DNA of 64,000 bases from an uncultured Bacteroidales bacterium (GTDB lineage Bacteria > Bacteroidota > Bacteroidia > Bacteroidales > P3). Made by a program: the position numbers and the translations under genes. This document shows positions 1 through 7,560 of the stretch, in pieces. Each line of letters starts with the position of its first letter. The stretch's first letter is position 1. Location: assembly GCA_937915785.1 (NCBI GenBank), contig CALGGY010000027.1:1-64000 (forward strand), read 5' to 3'. Below the pieces are notes generated by a model, which did not search any database, was not told the origin of the DNA, and saw only the letters and a list, made by a program, of their open reading frames with translations.

Positions 1-27
1 GAGTTCAGACGTGTGCTCTTCCGATCT
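1..27. other. Illumina TruSeq adapter remnant
   Basis: The first 27 bases are the 3' part of the Illumina TruSeq read-2 adapter, ending in the familiar CTTCCGATCT. This is library sequence, not genome. It shows that the left end of the contig was built from an untrimmed or chimeric read, so the sequence directly after it cannot be trusted as natural neighbourhood. Confidence 0.97.
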
Positions 28-28
28 C

Positions 29-343
29 CTGGATCTGGGCGCTACGCCCTGGCAGGCTTTGACCAAGGTCATTATCCCTCAGATCAAGGACGCCATCGTA
101 GCGGGCGCGTTAATCGCCTTCACGATGTCTTTCGATGACTTCGTGATCAGTTTCTTTACCACCGGTCCCGGCGTCACCAACATTTCCATTTATGTTTACA
201 CGATGTACAAGCGGATCAATCCGACGATCAACGCTCTGTCCACCATCATGATCCTGGCGATCACGATCATCCTGCTGGTGATCAATGTCGTTCCGGTCAT
301 GAAAGCAAAGAAACTCAGAAAGAAGGAGGAAGCAGCATTATGA
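29..343 (+). CDS. potC: Spermidine/putrescine ABC transporter permease fragment (PotC C-terminus)
   Basis: This is the last ~104 residues of an inner-membrane permease of a polyamine ABC importer. The conserved EAA-loop region (LGATPWQALTKVIIPQI) is followed by the membrane segments typical of PotC, including the stretch FTMSFDDFVISFF. The 5' part is missing because the adapter replaces it. The stop codon overlaps an ATG at 340, as in potC-potD operons. The family version is closest in character to Clostridia rather than Bacteroidetes (my impression, not a search), and it abuts a Bacteroidales gene, so it is probably a foreign fragment fused during assembly. Confidence 0.85.
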   Translation: MDLGATPWQALTKVIIPQIKDAIVAGALIAFTMSFDDFVISFFTTGPGVTNISIYVYTMYKRINPTINALSTIMILAITIILLVINVVPVMKAKKLRKKEEAAL

Positions 344-406
344 AAAAATTATTAACCTTATTAATTAAGGTTGCCTTTGGCAGAAGAACATAGAACTACA
401 CTCATT
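340..406 (+). other. Truncated potD start and chimeric junction
   Basis: An ATG at 340 overlaps the potC stop after a good ribosome binding site (aaggagg at 324-330) and begins a lysine/leucine-rich signal-peptide start (MKKLLTLLIK) expected for PotD, the substrate-binding lipoprotein. After about ten codons the frame runs into a stop at 391-393 without any PotD sequence. The foreign sequence therefore ends at roughly 360-372 and the Bacteroidales sequence downstream of ugd begins there. Confidence 0.75.
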
Positions 407-1720
407 TTATTTACCTATGCAGAAATACTCCAACCCATTGGTTTTCAGCTCGTCGGGATTGTAGATATTGCGACCGTCGAAAATTACCGGACGTTTCATG
501 CCATTTTTCAGGCGTTTCCAGTCGGGCAGGCGGAACTCTTTCCATTCAGTTACAACTATCAGTGCGTCAGCATCTTGCACCGTTTCGTAGATATCGCCGC
601 AGTAAGTTACAGTTTCGCCTATGCGACGGCGGCATTCGGTCATGGCAATGGGGTCGAACACGCGCACCGTGCAGCCAGATTTCAGCAGCTTGTCGATGAT
701 AACCAGCGATGGGGCCTCGCGCATGTCGTCGGTTTCGGGCTTGAACGAAAGTCCCCACAGGGCGATGTTACGGCCTTTGAGGTCGCTGTTGTAGTAGCGG
801 CTGAGCTTGTCGAACAAAACGGCTTTCTGGTTTTCGTTCACACGTTCCACGGCCTCTATCACCTGCATGGTGTAGCCGTTTTCTTTGGCTGTGTGTATCA
901 GCGCTTTCACATCCTTGGGGAAACACGACCCGCCGTAGCCGCAGCCCGGGTAGAGGAATTTTTTGCCGATACGGGTGTCGGAGCCGATGCCCTTGCGCAC
1001 CATATTGACGTCGGCGCCGATAATCTCGCACAGGTTGGCGATGTCGTTCATAAAGCTGATACGGGTGGCAAGCATGGCGTTGGCGGCGTATTTGGTCATC
1101 TCGGCCGAAGGCACGTCCATAAATATCACGCGGAAGTTGTTGAGCAGGAAAGGCCTGTAGAGGCGTGCCATAATCTCTTCGGCGCGCTGCGACTCCACGC
1201 CCACCACCACGCGGTCGGGGCTCATAAAGTCCTTGATGGCGTCGCCTTCCTTGAGGAATTCGGGGTTAGAGGCCACGTCGAAATCTATGTCGAGGCCACG
1301 TTTTTGCAGCTCTGCTTCTATGGTGGCGCGCACTTTTTTGGCGGTGCCCACCGGCACTGTGCTTTTGGTTACCACAAGTATGTATTTGGTCATGTTCTGG
1401 CCAATGGTGCGTGCCACGTCCATCACAAACTGGAGGTCGGCGCTGCCGTCGTTGTCGGGAGGGGTGCCCACGGCGCTGAACACCACCTCCACGTCGCCAA
1501 GACAGTCGCGAAGGCCGGTGGTGAAATGCAGGCGTCCGGCCTGAACGTTACGTTTCACCATGTTTTCCAAACCCGGCTCGTATATGGGTATTATTCCGTT
1601 ATGCAGATTGTCGATTTTTTTCTTGTCGATGTCCACACAGGTTACATCCACGCCCATTTCGGCGAAACAGGTGCCTGTTACAAGCCCCACATACCCTGTT
1701 CCTACTATTGCAATTTTCAT
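407..1720 (-). CDS. ugd: UDP-glucose 6-dehydrogenase
   Basis: It oxidises UDP-glucose to UDP-glucuronate with two NAD+, feeding capsule, LPS and exopolysaccharide synthesis in the cytoplasm. The 437 residues match the usual family length. The N-terminal Rossmann motif GTGYVG lies at residues 7-12. The catalytic cysteine sits in GCGYGGSCFPKD near residue 260, and the C-terminal UDP-binding domain contains the typical LSFKPETDDMREAPS stretch. It has its own promoter (minus-strand TATATTTG at 1785-1792) and is monocistronic here. Its true downstream neighbour is unknown because of the chimeric contig end. Confidence 0.96.
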   Translation of the reverse strand: MKIAIVGTGYVGLVTGTCFAEMGVDVTCVDIDKKKIDNLHNGIIPIYEPGLENMVKRNVQAGRLHFTTGLRDCLGDVEVVFSAVGTPPDNDGSADLQFVMDVARTIGQNMTKYILVVTKSTVPVGTAKKVRATIEAELQKRGLDIDFDVASNPEFLKEGDAIKDFMSPDRVVVGVESQRAEEIMARLYRPFLLNNFRVIFMDVPSAEMTKYAANAMLATRISFMNDIANLCEIIGADVNMVRKGIGSDTRIGKKFLYPGCGYGGSCFPKDVKALIHTAKENGYTMQVIEAVERVNENQKAVLFDKLSRYYNSDLKGRNIALWGLSFKPETDDMREAPSLVIIDKLLKSGCTVRVFDPIAMTECRRRIGETVTYCGDIYETVQDADALIVVTEWKEFRLPDWKRLKNGMKRPVIFDGRNIYNPDELKTNGLEYFCIGK

Positions 1721-1784
1721 ATATCGTTAGTTTTTAACACGTTATCAATTTTTACGGACAAAAAGTCCGAAACATTCAAACTTG

Positions 1785-1792
1785 CAAATATA
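1785..1792 (-). promoter_or_regulatory. ugd promoter -7 box
   Basis: Read on the minus strand this is TATATTTG, matching the Bacteroidetes TAnnTTTG box, about 65 bases upstream of the ugd start codon. Confidence 0.65.
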
Positions 1793-2221
1793 CAAAAAAA
1801 AACAAATATTTTCCAACAATAAAAATGCCAACGGACATGGATGGAAATGTGCCAAACTTTCTACAGCGGAAAAACAAACAGCGAAAACAAACAATCGGGA
1901 GCTCCAAAGCAAGCCCATATTATGGGGATTGGGTTCAAAATAGCCTTTTGCGACAGTTTCAGAAACTATAAACTGAAAAAAAACAGGTACCTATATAATA
2001 ATTGCCTGTTGTTGTCTTCAAATTCTCGAAACAATAAAAAAGCAAGCTCACGGCAAGTCCACCAAATGCCCGAGACCTCTATTAACAGACACTTTCAACA
2101 ATTTTCAACGATTGTCAAGCCATAGCGAACCCATTATCAAACAGGCCATTTCTTATGGGAATAAAATGGGATAATTTTGCAAAAAGTCGGTTTTTTGTTT
2201 CCAAAAGTCGCATATTATTTG

Positions 2222-2229
2222 TATCTTTG
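2222..2229 (+). promoter_or_regulatory. Promoter -7 box of the AraC-family gene
   Basis: TATCTTTG, 22 bases before the ATG at 2252, with a TTTG/TTTTTTG stretch roughly 20-25 bases further upstream as the -33 element. Confidence 0.75.
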
Positions 2230-2251
2230 CATTTCCAAAAGATTGTAAAAA

Positions 2252-3109
2252 ATGGAAGAAGGAGAAGACTTTTTGTGCCTGATGAGCGACGAGATTAACG
2301 ACAAGGGCATGGTGGTTATAGAAAAGGTGGACCGTATGCCCGTTTATGGCGAGGCGTATGTGTCGCCGTTTTTCATCATTGCCATAAACCACAGCGGCAC
2401 GGTTACTTTGGATTACGACGGTTTGGAGACAGTATTCAGGCCACACGACATTTCGGTGGTGTATCCCTACCATGAGCTGTTTTGCCACAGCACCTCGCCG
2501 CTGTACAAGGCCACTCTGATAGTGGTATCCAACGGGCTTTTCGGACAGCTTGTGAGCCTCAACACCGGGCAGGGACGTTTCCGGCACGAAAGTTTTCCGC
2601 ATTTCCACCTTTCCGACGGCCAATACAACGATGTCATGAACATTGTGAAAGGGCTGGGTACAATTCTTCGGATCGAGCACTCGTCGCCAAACGATTTTGC
2701 CGTGTGGATGCTGCATATCCTTACCACCATTATCACTAAAATCCGCGCCAAGAACGAGAATCTCCCTTCGCTGCCCGACAGCCGCATTAGCCCGCGCTAC
2801 TACGATGCCATAAAACAGCACTGCCGCCAGCACCACGATGTGGCTTTCTACGCCGGACTGTTCTGTCTTTCGCCAAAATATTTCAGCACCATAATACACG
2901 AGGAAACCGGACAGACCGCCGGCCATTGGATAAGGCAGCACCTTGCCTCGCAAGCCAAAATTGTGCTACGCACCGACAAAGGCATGCGTTTGGGCGATGT
3001 GGCCGAGGAGCTCGGCTTTCCCGACCTTGCCTCCTTCAGCCGGTTTTTCAACCGCGAGGTAGGCATGTCGCCATCGGAGTACCGGCAAAGCCTTAATACC
3101 AAAAAATAG
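2252..3109 (+). CDS. AraC/XylS-family transcriptional regulator
   Basis: This is a 285-residue DNA-binding regulator. The N-terminal ~160 residues form a cupin-like sensor domain (MPVYGEAYVSPFFIIAINHSG). The C-terminal ~100 residues are the double helix-turn-helix of AraC proteins, seen in LSPKYFSTIIHEETGQTAGHWI and LGFPDLASFSRFFNREVGMSPSEYR. The ligand and targets cannot be read from the sequence. It is transcribed alone, next to a small membrane protein gene of opposite orientation. Many Bacteroidetes regulators of this shape control stress or efflux genes, but that is family knowledge only. Confidence 0.9.
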   Translation: MEEGEDFLCLMSDEINDKGMVVIEKVDRMPVYGEAYVSPFFIIAINHSGTVTLDYDGLETVFRPHDISVVYPYHELFCHSTSPLYKATLIVVSNGLFGQLVSLNTGQGRFRHESFPHFHLSDGQYNDVMNIVKGLGTILRIEHSSPNDFAVWMLHILTTIITKIRAKNENLPSLPDSRISPRYYDAIKQHCRQHHDVAFYAGLFCLSPKYFSTIIHEETGQTAGHWIRQHLASQAKIVLRTDKGMRLGDVAEELGFPDLASFSRFFNREVGMSPSEYRQSLNTKK

Positions 3110-3130
3110 ACAGGGACATAAAAATGGCTT

Positions 3131-3349
3131 TCAGCCGTTGGCACGATACAGAAGATATGCCACGGCAAGGCCGATAAAAAGAAGTGCCAAAAACAGATAA
3201 AACGCTATGCTGCAACCCTTGTTGCCCTGCACTGCAACGTCGGTTTTTCGTTCGGCAACCCTTTTCTTGAAATAATAGGCCGCCATAAACACAACCCCTA
3301 TCAGCACAATGCTGATAATCAGCCCTGTAACATTAAAATCGGTCATCAC
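3131..3349 (-). CDS. Small two-helix membrane protein
   Basis: This is a 72-residue protein with two hydrophobic segments (about residues 8-26 and 48-67) separated by a basic loop (KKRVAERK), so it is probably an inner-membrane hairpin. Its start overlaps the stop of the upstream secreted-protein gene by four bases, implying co-translation. I do not recognise the family and propose no function. Confidence 0.55.
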   Translation of the reverse strand: MMTDFNVTGLIISIVLIGVVFMAAYYFKKRVAERKTDVAVQGNKGCSIAFYLFLALLFIGLAVAYLLYRANG

Positions 3350-3597
3350 TCATTGTTGTTTTTGTAACACAACTTGCAGGGAGTGAGGTCCTTGCCTTCG
3401 GCGACATACTTGTCCACTTTCTTTATTTCTTTGCTGCAACTGCCCAACCCTCGACATTTGTCGGTTTTGTGGTAACGCTTTGCGCTGCCACCGGAACAAA
3501 TGTACACCTGCGGTTCGTCGCCGCACATAGCAGCCGGCTGGGCAAAAAACATCTGCCCAATCGACAACACCACCAAAAGTGCTAAAACTCTTTTCAT
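3346..3597 (-). CDS. Small secreted cysteine-rich protein
   Basis: The 83-residue product starts with a signal peptide (MKRVLALLVVLSIGQMFFAQ). The mature part has four cysteines in a CRGLGSC...PCKLCY arrangement, with YHKTDKC before it. This pattern (a tyrosine-histidine motif followed by paired cysteines) is common in short Bacteroidetes periplasmic proteins and in add-on domains of nucleases, and probably binds a metal or forms disulfides. The start at 3597 is preferred over an ATG seven codons upstream because it gives a clean signal peptide. It forms a pair with the downstream membrane protein. Function unknown. Confidence 0.65.
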   Translation of the reverse strand: MKRVLALLVVLSIGQMFFAQPAAMCGDEPQVYICSGGSAKRYHKTDKCRGLGSCSKEIKKVDKYVAEGKDLTPCKLCYKNNNE

Positions 3598-3654
3598 TGC
3601 TAAAACTTTTTCTTTCACTACTCAAATACAATACCGTAAAACGACAATTGCCAT

Positions 3655-3691
3655 AAAAAAAACGCAACCATTTGCCTACTCCAGTTGCGTT
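3655..3691 (-). terminator. Original tRNA-Ser terminator, displaced by the prophage
   Basis: On the minus strand the 8-base arms AACGCAAC and GTTGCGTT (3684-3691 and 3661-3668) form a hairpin followed by eight U. It lies immediately beyond the left attachment core, exactly where the terminator of the tRNA-Ser gene would be before integration. Confidence 0.7.
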
Positions 3692-3692
3692 C

Positions 3693-3706
3693 AGCGGAAA
3701 GAGAGG
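3693..3706. other. attL core of the prophage
   Basis: The 14 bases AGCGGAAAGAGAGG are identical to 47770-47783, the 3' end of tRNA-Ser(TGA). The integrase gene starts just inside this copy. To the left lies host sequence including the tRNA's old terminator; to the right the sequence is phage. Direct repeats of a tRNA 3' end beside a tyrosine integrase are the standard footprint of integration. Confidence 0.88.
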
Positions 3707-3831
3707 TACTAAAACCCTATATATCGCTGTCGTTTGCCGATGTGTTGAATTATGCACAAACTGCCTTTTAGGAAAGGGTCTTTTGTTTTCCTCTGATTTT
3801 ACACGACATAAACAACACATAAACCAACAGT

Positions 3832-5130
3832 CTATTTTCGGGGAATTTCTGGGGAACTGTTGAGCAGGTTGAATTTCGACATCTCCCGTTCTTTAAGCTC
3901 GTCCACTATTTTAACGTAGGGCTTCATTGATTTGAAATCGCTGTGTCCTGTCCACTTCATTATAACTTCGGCGGGTATTCCAAGCCTCAAGGCATTAACA
4001 ACGAATGTGCGGCGTGCGCAATGCGTTGTCAGAAGTTCATACTTCGGTATCACATCTTCGTAGCGAGTGCTACCCTTGAAATAGACAATCCGGATTGGTA
4101 TGTCAAACCCAAGCATTTTTCCTATTATTTTCAAATAGTCGTTCATGCGTTGGTTGCTTATAACCGGCAAGGCTTTTGCGTTTCGTTCATTCCGCAAGCG
4201 GTCGGTTGTTACATGCTTTTCAAGTATTGATTTAGAAAAGTCGTTGAGCTCCACACGCAGTCCATCTGTCGTTTTTTGAGTTACAACGCTTATATAACCG
4301 TCCCGTATGTCCGACACTCGCAATTTTGCCACATCGGAATACCGCAAGCCGGAGAAACAACAGAAGCAGAACACATCACGAACAGCCGCCAGTCCAAGAT
4401 GATTTGAGCCAAAATCATAATGGAACAGTTTGATTAGTTCTTCCCATTCAAGGTATATTATTTCCTTGCTGTTTCCATCAGTGCCTTTAAGTTTTGGCCG
4501 AAACATCTCGAAATCCCTGTTTTCGGAATATCCATGTTTTACTGCCCATCGCAAAAACCATCGCAGAATGTCAATGTCCTTTGCTATCGTGGTGTTTCTC
4601 ATCCCTTTTTTCATAAGCGATTTTAAAAAGAGCATAAGCCCCTGCTCGTCGAGGTCGGAAAATTCGAGTTTCGGCGAAATGTCCATCAGGTGTTTCTTTA
4701 TTGTTCGGATTTTCACTGTCGTTCCTTTTGCCCAGCCATTTTGTTCACTCATTGTCTCAGCGAACAAGTCCATGCAGTCGAACAATGTTGTAACGGAGTT
4801 GGCCGCCTTGCCTTTGCCAAAATACAGCCTTAACTCGCCTATCACTTTTTTCGTTGCAGGTGTCTCTCCTTGCAGGTGGCACCGTGAAAAAAAATCGTTA
4901 ATAAAACTCTCCACAGCTGACAGCTGTTTATTCATGGCAGCTCCAGTCGCGCCATTGCTTCTATATTGCGAAAGCACACGCATATTGCCGTTGTCCCAAT
5001 ACCTCTCCGGGACCTGCAAGCCTATGAGCATTTCCACACGCTGACCAGCCCACGACACTCGCAGACGTATATGTTTGGTGTCTGAAACCGAATTTTTGCC
5101 TTTCAGGTCGAAACGAACGCTATATTTCAT
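3832..5130 (-). CDS. int: Phage tyrosine recombinase (integrase)
   Basis: This 432-residue site-specific recombinase catalyses integration and excision between phage and host att sites. It has an N-terminal arm-binding domain, a core-binding domain (about 110-215) and a C-terminal catalytic domain. All catalytic residues are visible: Arg263 in SGLRYSD, Lys286 in TQKTT, His370 and Arg373 in HCARR, His396 in TGHSD and Tyr405 in MKPYVKI. The fold family is that of Bacteroidetes phage and transposon integrases. It lies 126 bases inside attL and is read leftward after the repressor-like gene, two bases downstream of it, so both probably share a lysogenic transcript. Confidence 0.95.
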   Translation of the reverse strand: MKYSVRFDLKGKNSVSDTKHIRLRVSWAGQRVEMLIGLQVPERYWDNGNMRVLSQYRSNGATGAAMNKQLSAVESFINDFFSRCHLQGETPATKKVIGELRLYFGKGKAANSVTTLFDCMDLFAETMSEQNGWAKGTTVKIRTIKKHLMDISPKLEFSDLDEQGLMLFLKSLMKKGMRNTTIAKDIDILRWFLRWAVKHGYSENRDFEMFRPKLKGTDGNSKEIIYLEWEELIKLFHYDFGSNHLGLAAVRDVFCFCCFSGLRYSDVAKLRVSDIRDGYISVVTQKTTDGLRVELNDFSKSILEKHVTTDRLRNERNAKALPVISNQRMNDYLKIIGKMLGFDIPIRIVYFKGSTRYEDVIPKYELLTTHCARRTFVVNALRLGIPAEVIMKWTGHSDFKSMKPYVKIVDELKEREMSKFNLLNSSPEIPRK

Positions 5131-5132
5131 GT

Positions 5133-5549
5133 TTATTCCGCCATTATCTTAATTATTTTCCTTATAAGCTTGGACTGTTCGTCTATTTTTTCCTGAAGAC
5201 TGAATATCAACGGCTGTATGTCATTGATGTTGTAATTATCACCATTTCCCACATGGTTTTGTCTGCCGGAGTTATTTACATCTCCAAAATTCTGCTCGTT
5301 GATTATCATGTTGCCCAGTCCTTTGATAAGCCAATTGGCATCGACTTTAGGAAATGCTGACAAAATTGTTTCGATGAGATTACCGCCGATAGCCTTAGAC
5401 CCGTTGCAAATTTGACTTGTATAAGACTCCTCTTTGCCTAAACGCTCGGCAAAAATACGATTATCATCATCACAAAAAACGGTGCGAATTTGTGCAACAC
5501 GGACACTTTTTTCGTCTTTTTCGGGGGATTTTGCCTTTTTTTTTGCCAT
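5133..5549 (-). CDS. Repressor-like regulator with C-terminal oligomerisation tail
   Basis: This 138-residue protein starts at MAKKKAK, the best-placed ATG; a start 14 codons upstream would add a hydrophobic stretch that makes little sense. Residues ~18-80 look like a divergent helix-turn-helix domain of phage repressor type (FAERLGKEESYTSQICNGSKAIG). Residues ~88-138 hold a glycine/asparagine module (FGDVNNSGRQNHVGNGDNYNIN) and an amphipathic coiled coil. The position, divergent from the early operon and cotranscribed with the integrase, fits a lysogeny repressor. The same tail module recurs as a free-standing protein at 16514-16717. Confidence 0.65.
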   Translation of the reverse strand: MAKKKAKSPEKDEKSVRVAQIRTVFCDDDNRIFAERLGKEESYTSQICNGSKAIGGNLIETILSAFPKVDANWLIKGLGNMIINEQNFGDVNNSGRQNHVGNGDNYNINDIQPLIFSLQEKIDEQSKLIRKIIKIMAE

Positions 5550-5633
5550 AGTCAACCAATTATATATCAATAAAATAAAAATTATTTTCAAAATGATATT
5601 AATTTTTTTTCTTGTTAATTTACTTTTTTTCTG

Positions 5634-5641
5634 TATCTTTG
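5634..5641 (+). promoter_or_regulatory. Early rightward promoter
   Basis: TATCTTTG with a TTG element 19 bases upstream (5612-5614), in the 150-base divergent region between the repressor-like gene and the early operon. It is the probable counterpart of lambda PR. Confidence 0.7.
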
Positions 5642-5696
5642 CAAAACTATTTAGCCAACGCTATATGCAAATATACGAAAAAAAATATAAAAGGTT

Positions 5697-5851
5697 ATGA
5701 GGCAGAAAAAAGTCATAAAAAAATTAGCCGGGCACGAGCTATCGAAATTGCCGAGAGCCACAACTGTGTGGCTGAGGATGTGGCAGCCCACTATACCGAC
5801 AGTGAGCTGTGGGAAGTCCTCCGGCAACTAAATCTAACCCCGAATTTCTAA
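5697..5851 (+). CDS. Small first gene of the early operon, apparently frameshifted
   Basis: From the ATG at 5697 the reading MRQKKVIKK is convincing for eight or nine codons. After a run of seven A (5717-5723) a convincing continuation (ISRARAIEIAESHNC...LNLTPNF) lies one base out of frame and ends at 5851. With one more A the product would be about 51 residues. The continuing frame itself has no ATG downstream of the promoter. Either the tract is miscounted, the gene is broken, or expression depends on slippage. The C-terminal half is acidic and helical. Function unknown; the position right after the promoter is that of a Cro- or inhibitor-type gene, but no helix-turn-helix is evident. Confidence 0.45.
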
Positions 5852-5869
5852 TCAATAATATATACAAAT

Positions 5870-6793
5870 ATGAGTCTTATAAAAAAAGCTGCAGAGCTTA
5901 TAATACCGCAAACGGTAAAGGCCATTATATATGGCCAAGCCGGTATGGGCAAAACCACATTTGCCCTGAGCGCACCCAAACCCTTACTCCTCGACTTCGA
6001 CAACGGGGTGAAACGAGTGAACCTCGAACACCTCAACACAGTGGACATTGTGCAATTTGAGAAGTGGCAGGACGTGCAAGCCCTGTTCAACGAGGATTTA
6101 AGTCCGTACGGAACTATCGTAGTGGACACAATAGGGAAGATGATGGACTACATCATCAGCTACAAATGCGGAACACGCCAGCCGCAGGTGAGGGAGTGGA
6201 GTGGCATTAATCAAGAGTTTACTTGGTTCACTCGTAGCCTCTCCATGCTCAACAAAAACATAATCTTCGTAGCCCACCGCGACACACGCAAAGATGGCGA
6301 AGAAACCGTTTTTGTTCCAGCACTTCGAGAAAAGTCATACAATAATATCGTAACGGACGTGGACTTGCTCGGCTACATGGAGATGAGAGCCGAAAACGGC
6401 AGACAACGCCGCACAATAACATTCGACCCCACAAGCCGCAACGACGGGAAGAACACCTGCAACCTGCCAAGCGTCATGGAGATACCCACCATTATTGACA
6501 AGAACGGCAAGATAACGGGCAAAAACGACTTCATCGCCGAGAAAATCCTCAAACCCTACGCCGCGATGATAGAGAAAAAAATGTGGGAACGTGCGGAGTA
6601 CGACGCAAAGATACAGGAAATAGACGGCCTTGTGCAGTCCGTTACCGACCCCGACACCGCCAACCAGTTTGTTGCGGCATTGGGGACTGTGAAACACATA
6701 GGCAACAGCCTACAATATGCACGTCAGGCGTTTGCCGCAAAGGTGGCCGAATTGGAATTGACTTACAACAAAGAAACCAAGTGCTATGAATAA
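5870..6793 (+). CDS. Sak4-like RecA-fold ATPase (phage recombinase)
   Basis: The 307-residue ATP-binding protein has a Walker A motif GQAGMGKTT at residues 22-30, a Walker B-like strand TIVVDTIGKMMDYI and a RecA-type core (NIIFVAHRDTR). Phage proteins of this design (Sak4 group) act with a single-strand DNA binding protein in annealing and strand invasion. The next gene overlaps it by eight bases and encodes a RecB-type nuclease, a pairing typical of phage recombination modules. The C-terminal ~80 residues are helical and probably accessory. The family call rests on motif and context. Confidence 0.75.
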   Translation: MSLIKKAAELIIPQTVKAIIYGQAGMGKTTFALSAPKPLLLDFDNGVKRVNLEHLNTVDIVQFEKWQDVQALFNEDLSPYGTIVVDTIGKMMDYIISYKCGTRQPQVREWSGINQEFTWFTRSLSMLNKNIIFVAHRDTRKDGEETVFVPALREKSYNNIVTDVDLLGYMEMRAENGRQRRTITFDPTSRNDGKNTCNLPSVMEIPTIIDKNGKITGKNDFIAEKILKPYAAMIEKKMWERAEYDAKIQEIDGLVQSVTDPDTANQFVAALGTVKHIGNSLQYARQAFAAKVAELELTYNKETKCYE

Positions 6794-7553
6794 ATTTAGA
6801 TTTTGGGCAACATTGCTCGACGCATACGACAACTTTGTGAACAGCGAGACTATTTGGGAACAGTATTGGGGCTGGAGCGAAAAACCGCCCCACACTCCCG
6901 AACAGTTCAAGGCATTGCAAAAGCAGAGCCTTGTAGACAGCATCAACCGTGTGGACGGTGAGCCGAGTAAGGCCGCCGACCGTGGGACATGTTTCAACGA
7001 GGTTATAGACTGCCTTATCCTCAACCAGCCCACCAAGCGCGACGACATCACTATTGCCGGCGACAAAGAGCGCGGCGTTATCGTGGCACAGATGGACGGT
7101 TTCACGTTTGAGTTCCCTACCGACCTTTGCAGGCAGTTTGCGGCGCAATACACCCAAAACGGGGCAAAGGCAGTGCCGCAGTTCCGGTGCGAGGGTGTGC
7201 TGCACCTGTCCACCGCAGACGTAACGCTGTACGGATACATTGACGAACTTATGCCGTACGGTGTGCACGACATAAAGACCACCAAGAGCTACACTGTGGG
7301 CAAGTTCCGTAACCACTGGCAACATAGGGTATATCCCTATTGCCTTGGGCAGATGGGCATACGGAGCGACTATTTCCAATACGATGTGGTGGAGTTCAGC
7401 GGCAAGCAGATTAGCACTTACAAAGAGTTCTACCCCACCTTTGACAAGGGAAAAATAGAGGTGGAGCTTGAACGCCAATGCACCGAGCTAATAGCCTTTA
7501 TCAACGACAACATCGCCGATATTGACCGTTCTACGACGACCATATTCGGCTGA
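6786..7553 (+). CDS. PD-(D/E)XK (RecB/Cas4-like) nuclease
   Basis: A 255-residue nuclease predicted to process DNA ends for phage recombination. The catalytic signature is in the second half: LYGYIDELMPYGVHDIKTTK provides the acidic residues and the D-x-K motif, and QHRVYPYCLGQ matches the Q-xxx-Y motif of RecB-like nucleases. It overlaps the Sak4-like gene, so the two are translationally coupled. The gene is followed by a hairpin (7560-7580) and a structured non-coding segment. Confidence 0.78.
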   Translation: MNKFRFWATLLDAYDNFVNSETIWEQYWGWSEKPPHTPEQFKALQKQSLVDSINRVDGEPSKAADRGTCFNEVIDCLILNQPTKRDDITIAGDKERGVIVAQMDGFTFEFPTDLCRQFAAQYTQNGAKAVPQFRCEGVLHLSTADVTLYGYIDELMPYGVHDIKTTKSYTVGKFRNHWQHRVYPYCLGQMGIRSDYFQYDVVEFSGKQISTYKEFYPTFDKGKIEVELERQCTELIAFINDNIADIDRSTTTIFG

Positions 7554-7560
7554 CGCTATC

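Larger units (their letters stand above)
1721..2251. other. Intergenic region with divergent promoters
   Basis: About 530 bases separate ugd from the araC-type gene. It holds the ugd promoter on the minus strand, a small hairpin in the ugd leader (CGGAC/GTCCG, 1755-1769), and the promoter of the rightward regulator at 2222-2229. The middle part (1840-2120) is A-rich and has one open frame of 94 codons. I do not support that frame as a gene: it has low-complexity composition, no recognisable domain and no ribosome binding site. Confidence 0.6.

Noticed and set aside
371..1822. Long rightward frame of 483 codons over ugd
   Set aside because: Antisense shadow of ugd, which has all family motifs on the other strand.
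1841..2125. 94-codon open frame between ugd and the araC-type gene
   Set aside because: Low-complexity lysine/asparagine/serine-rich reading in an A-rich spacer, no ribosome binding site, no recognisable domain.
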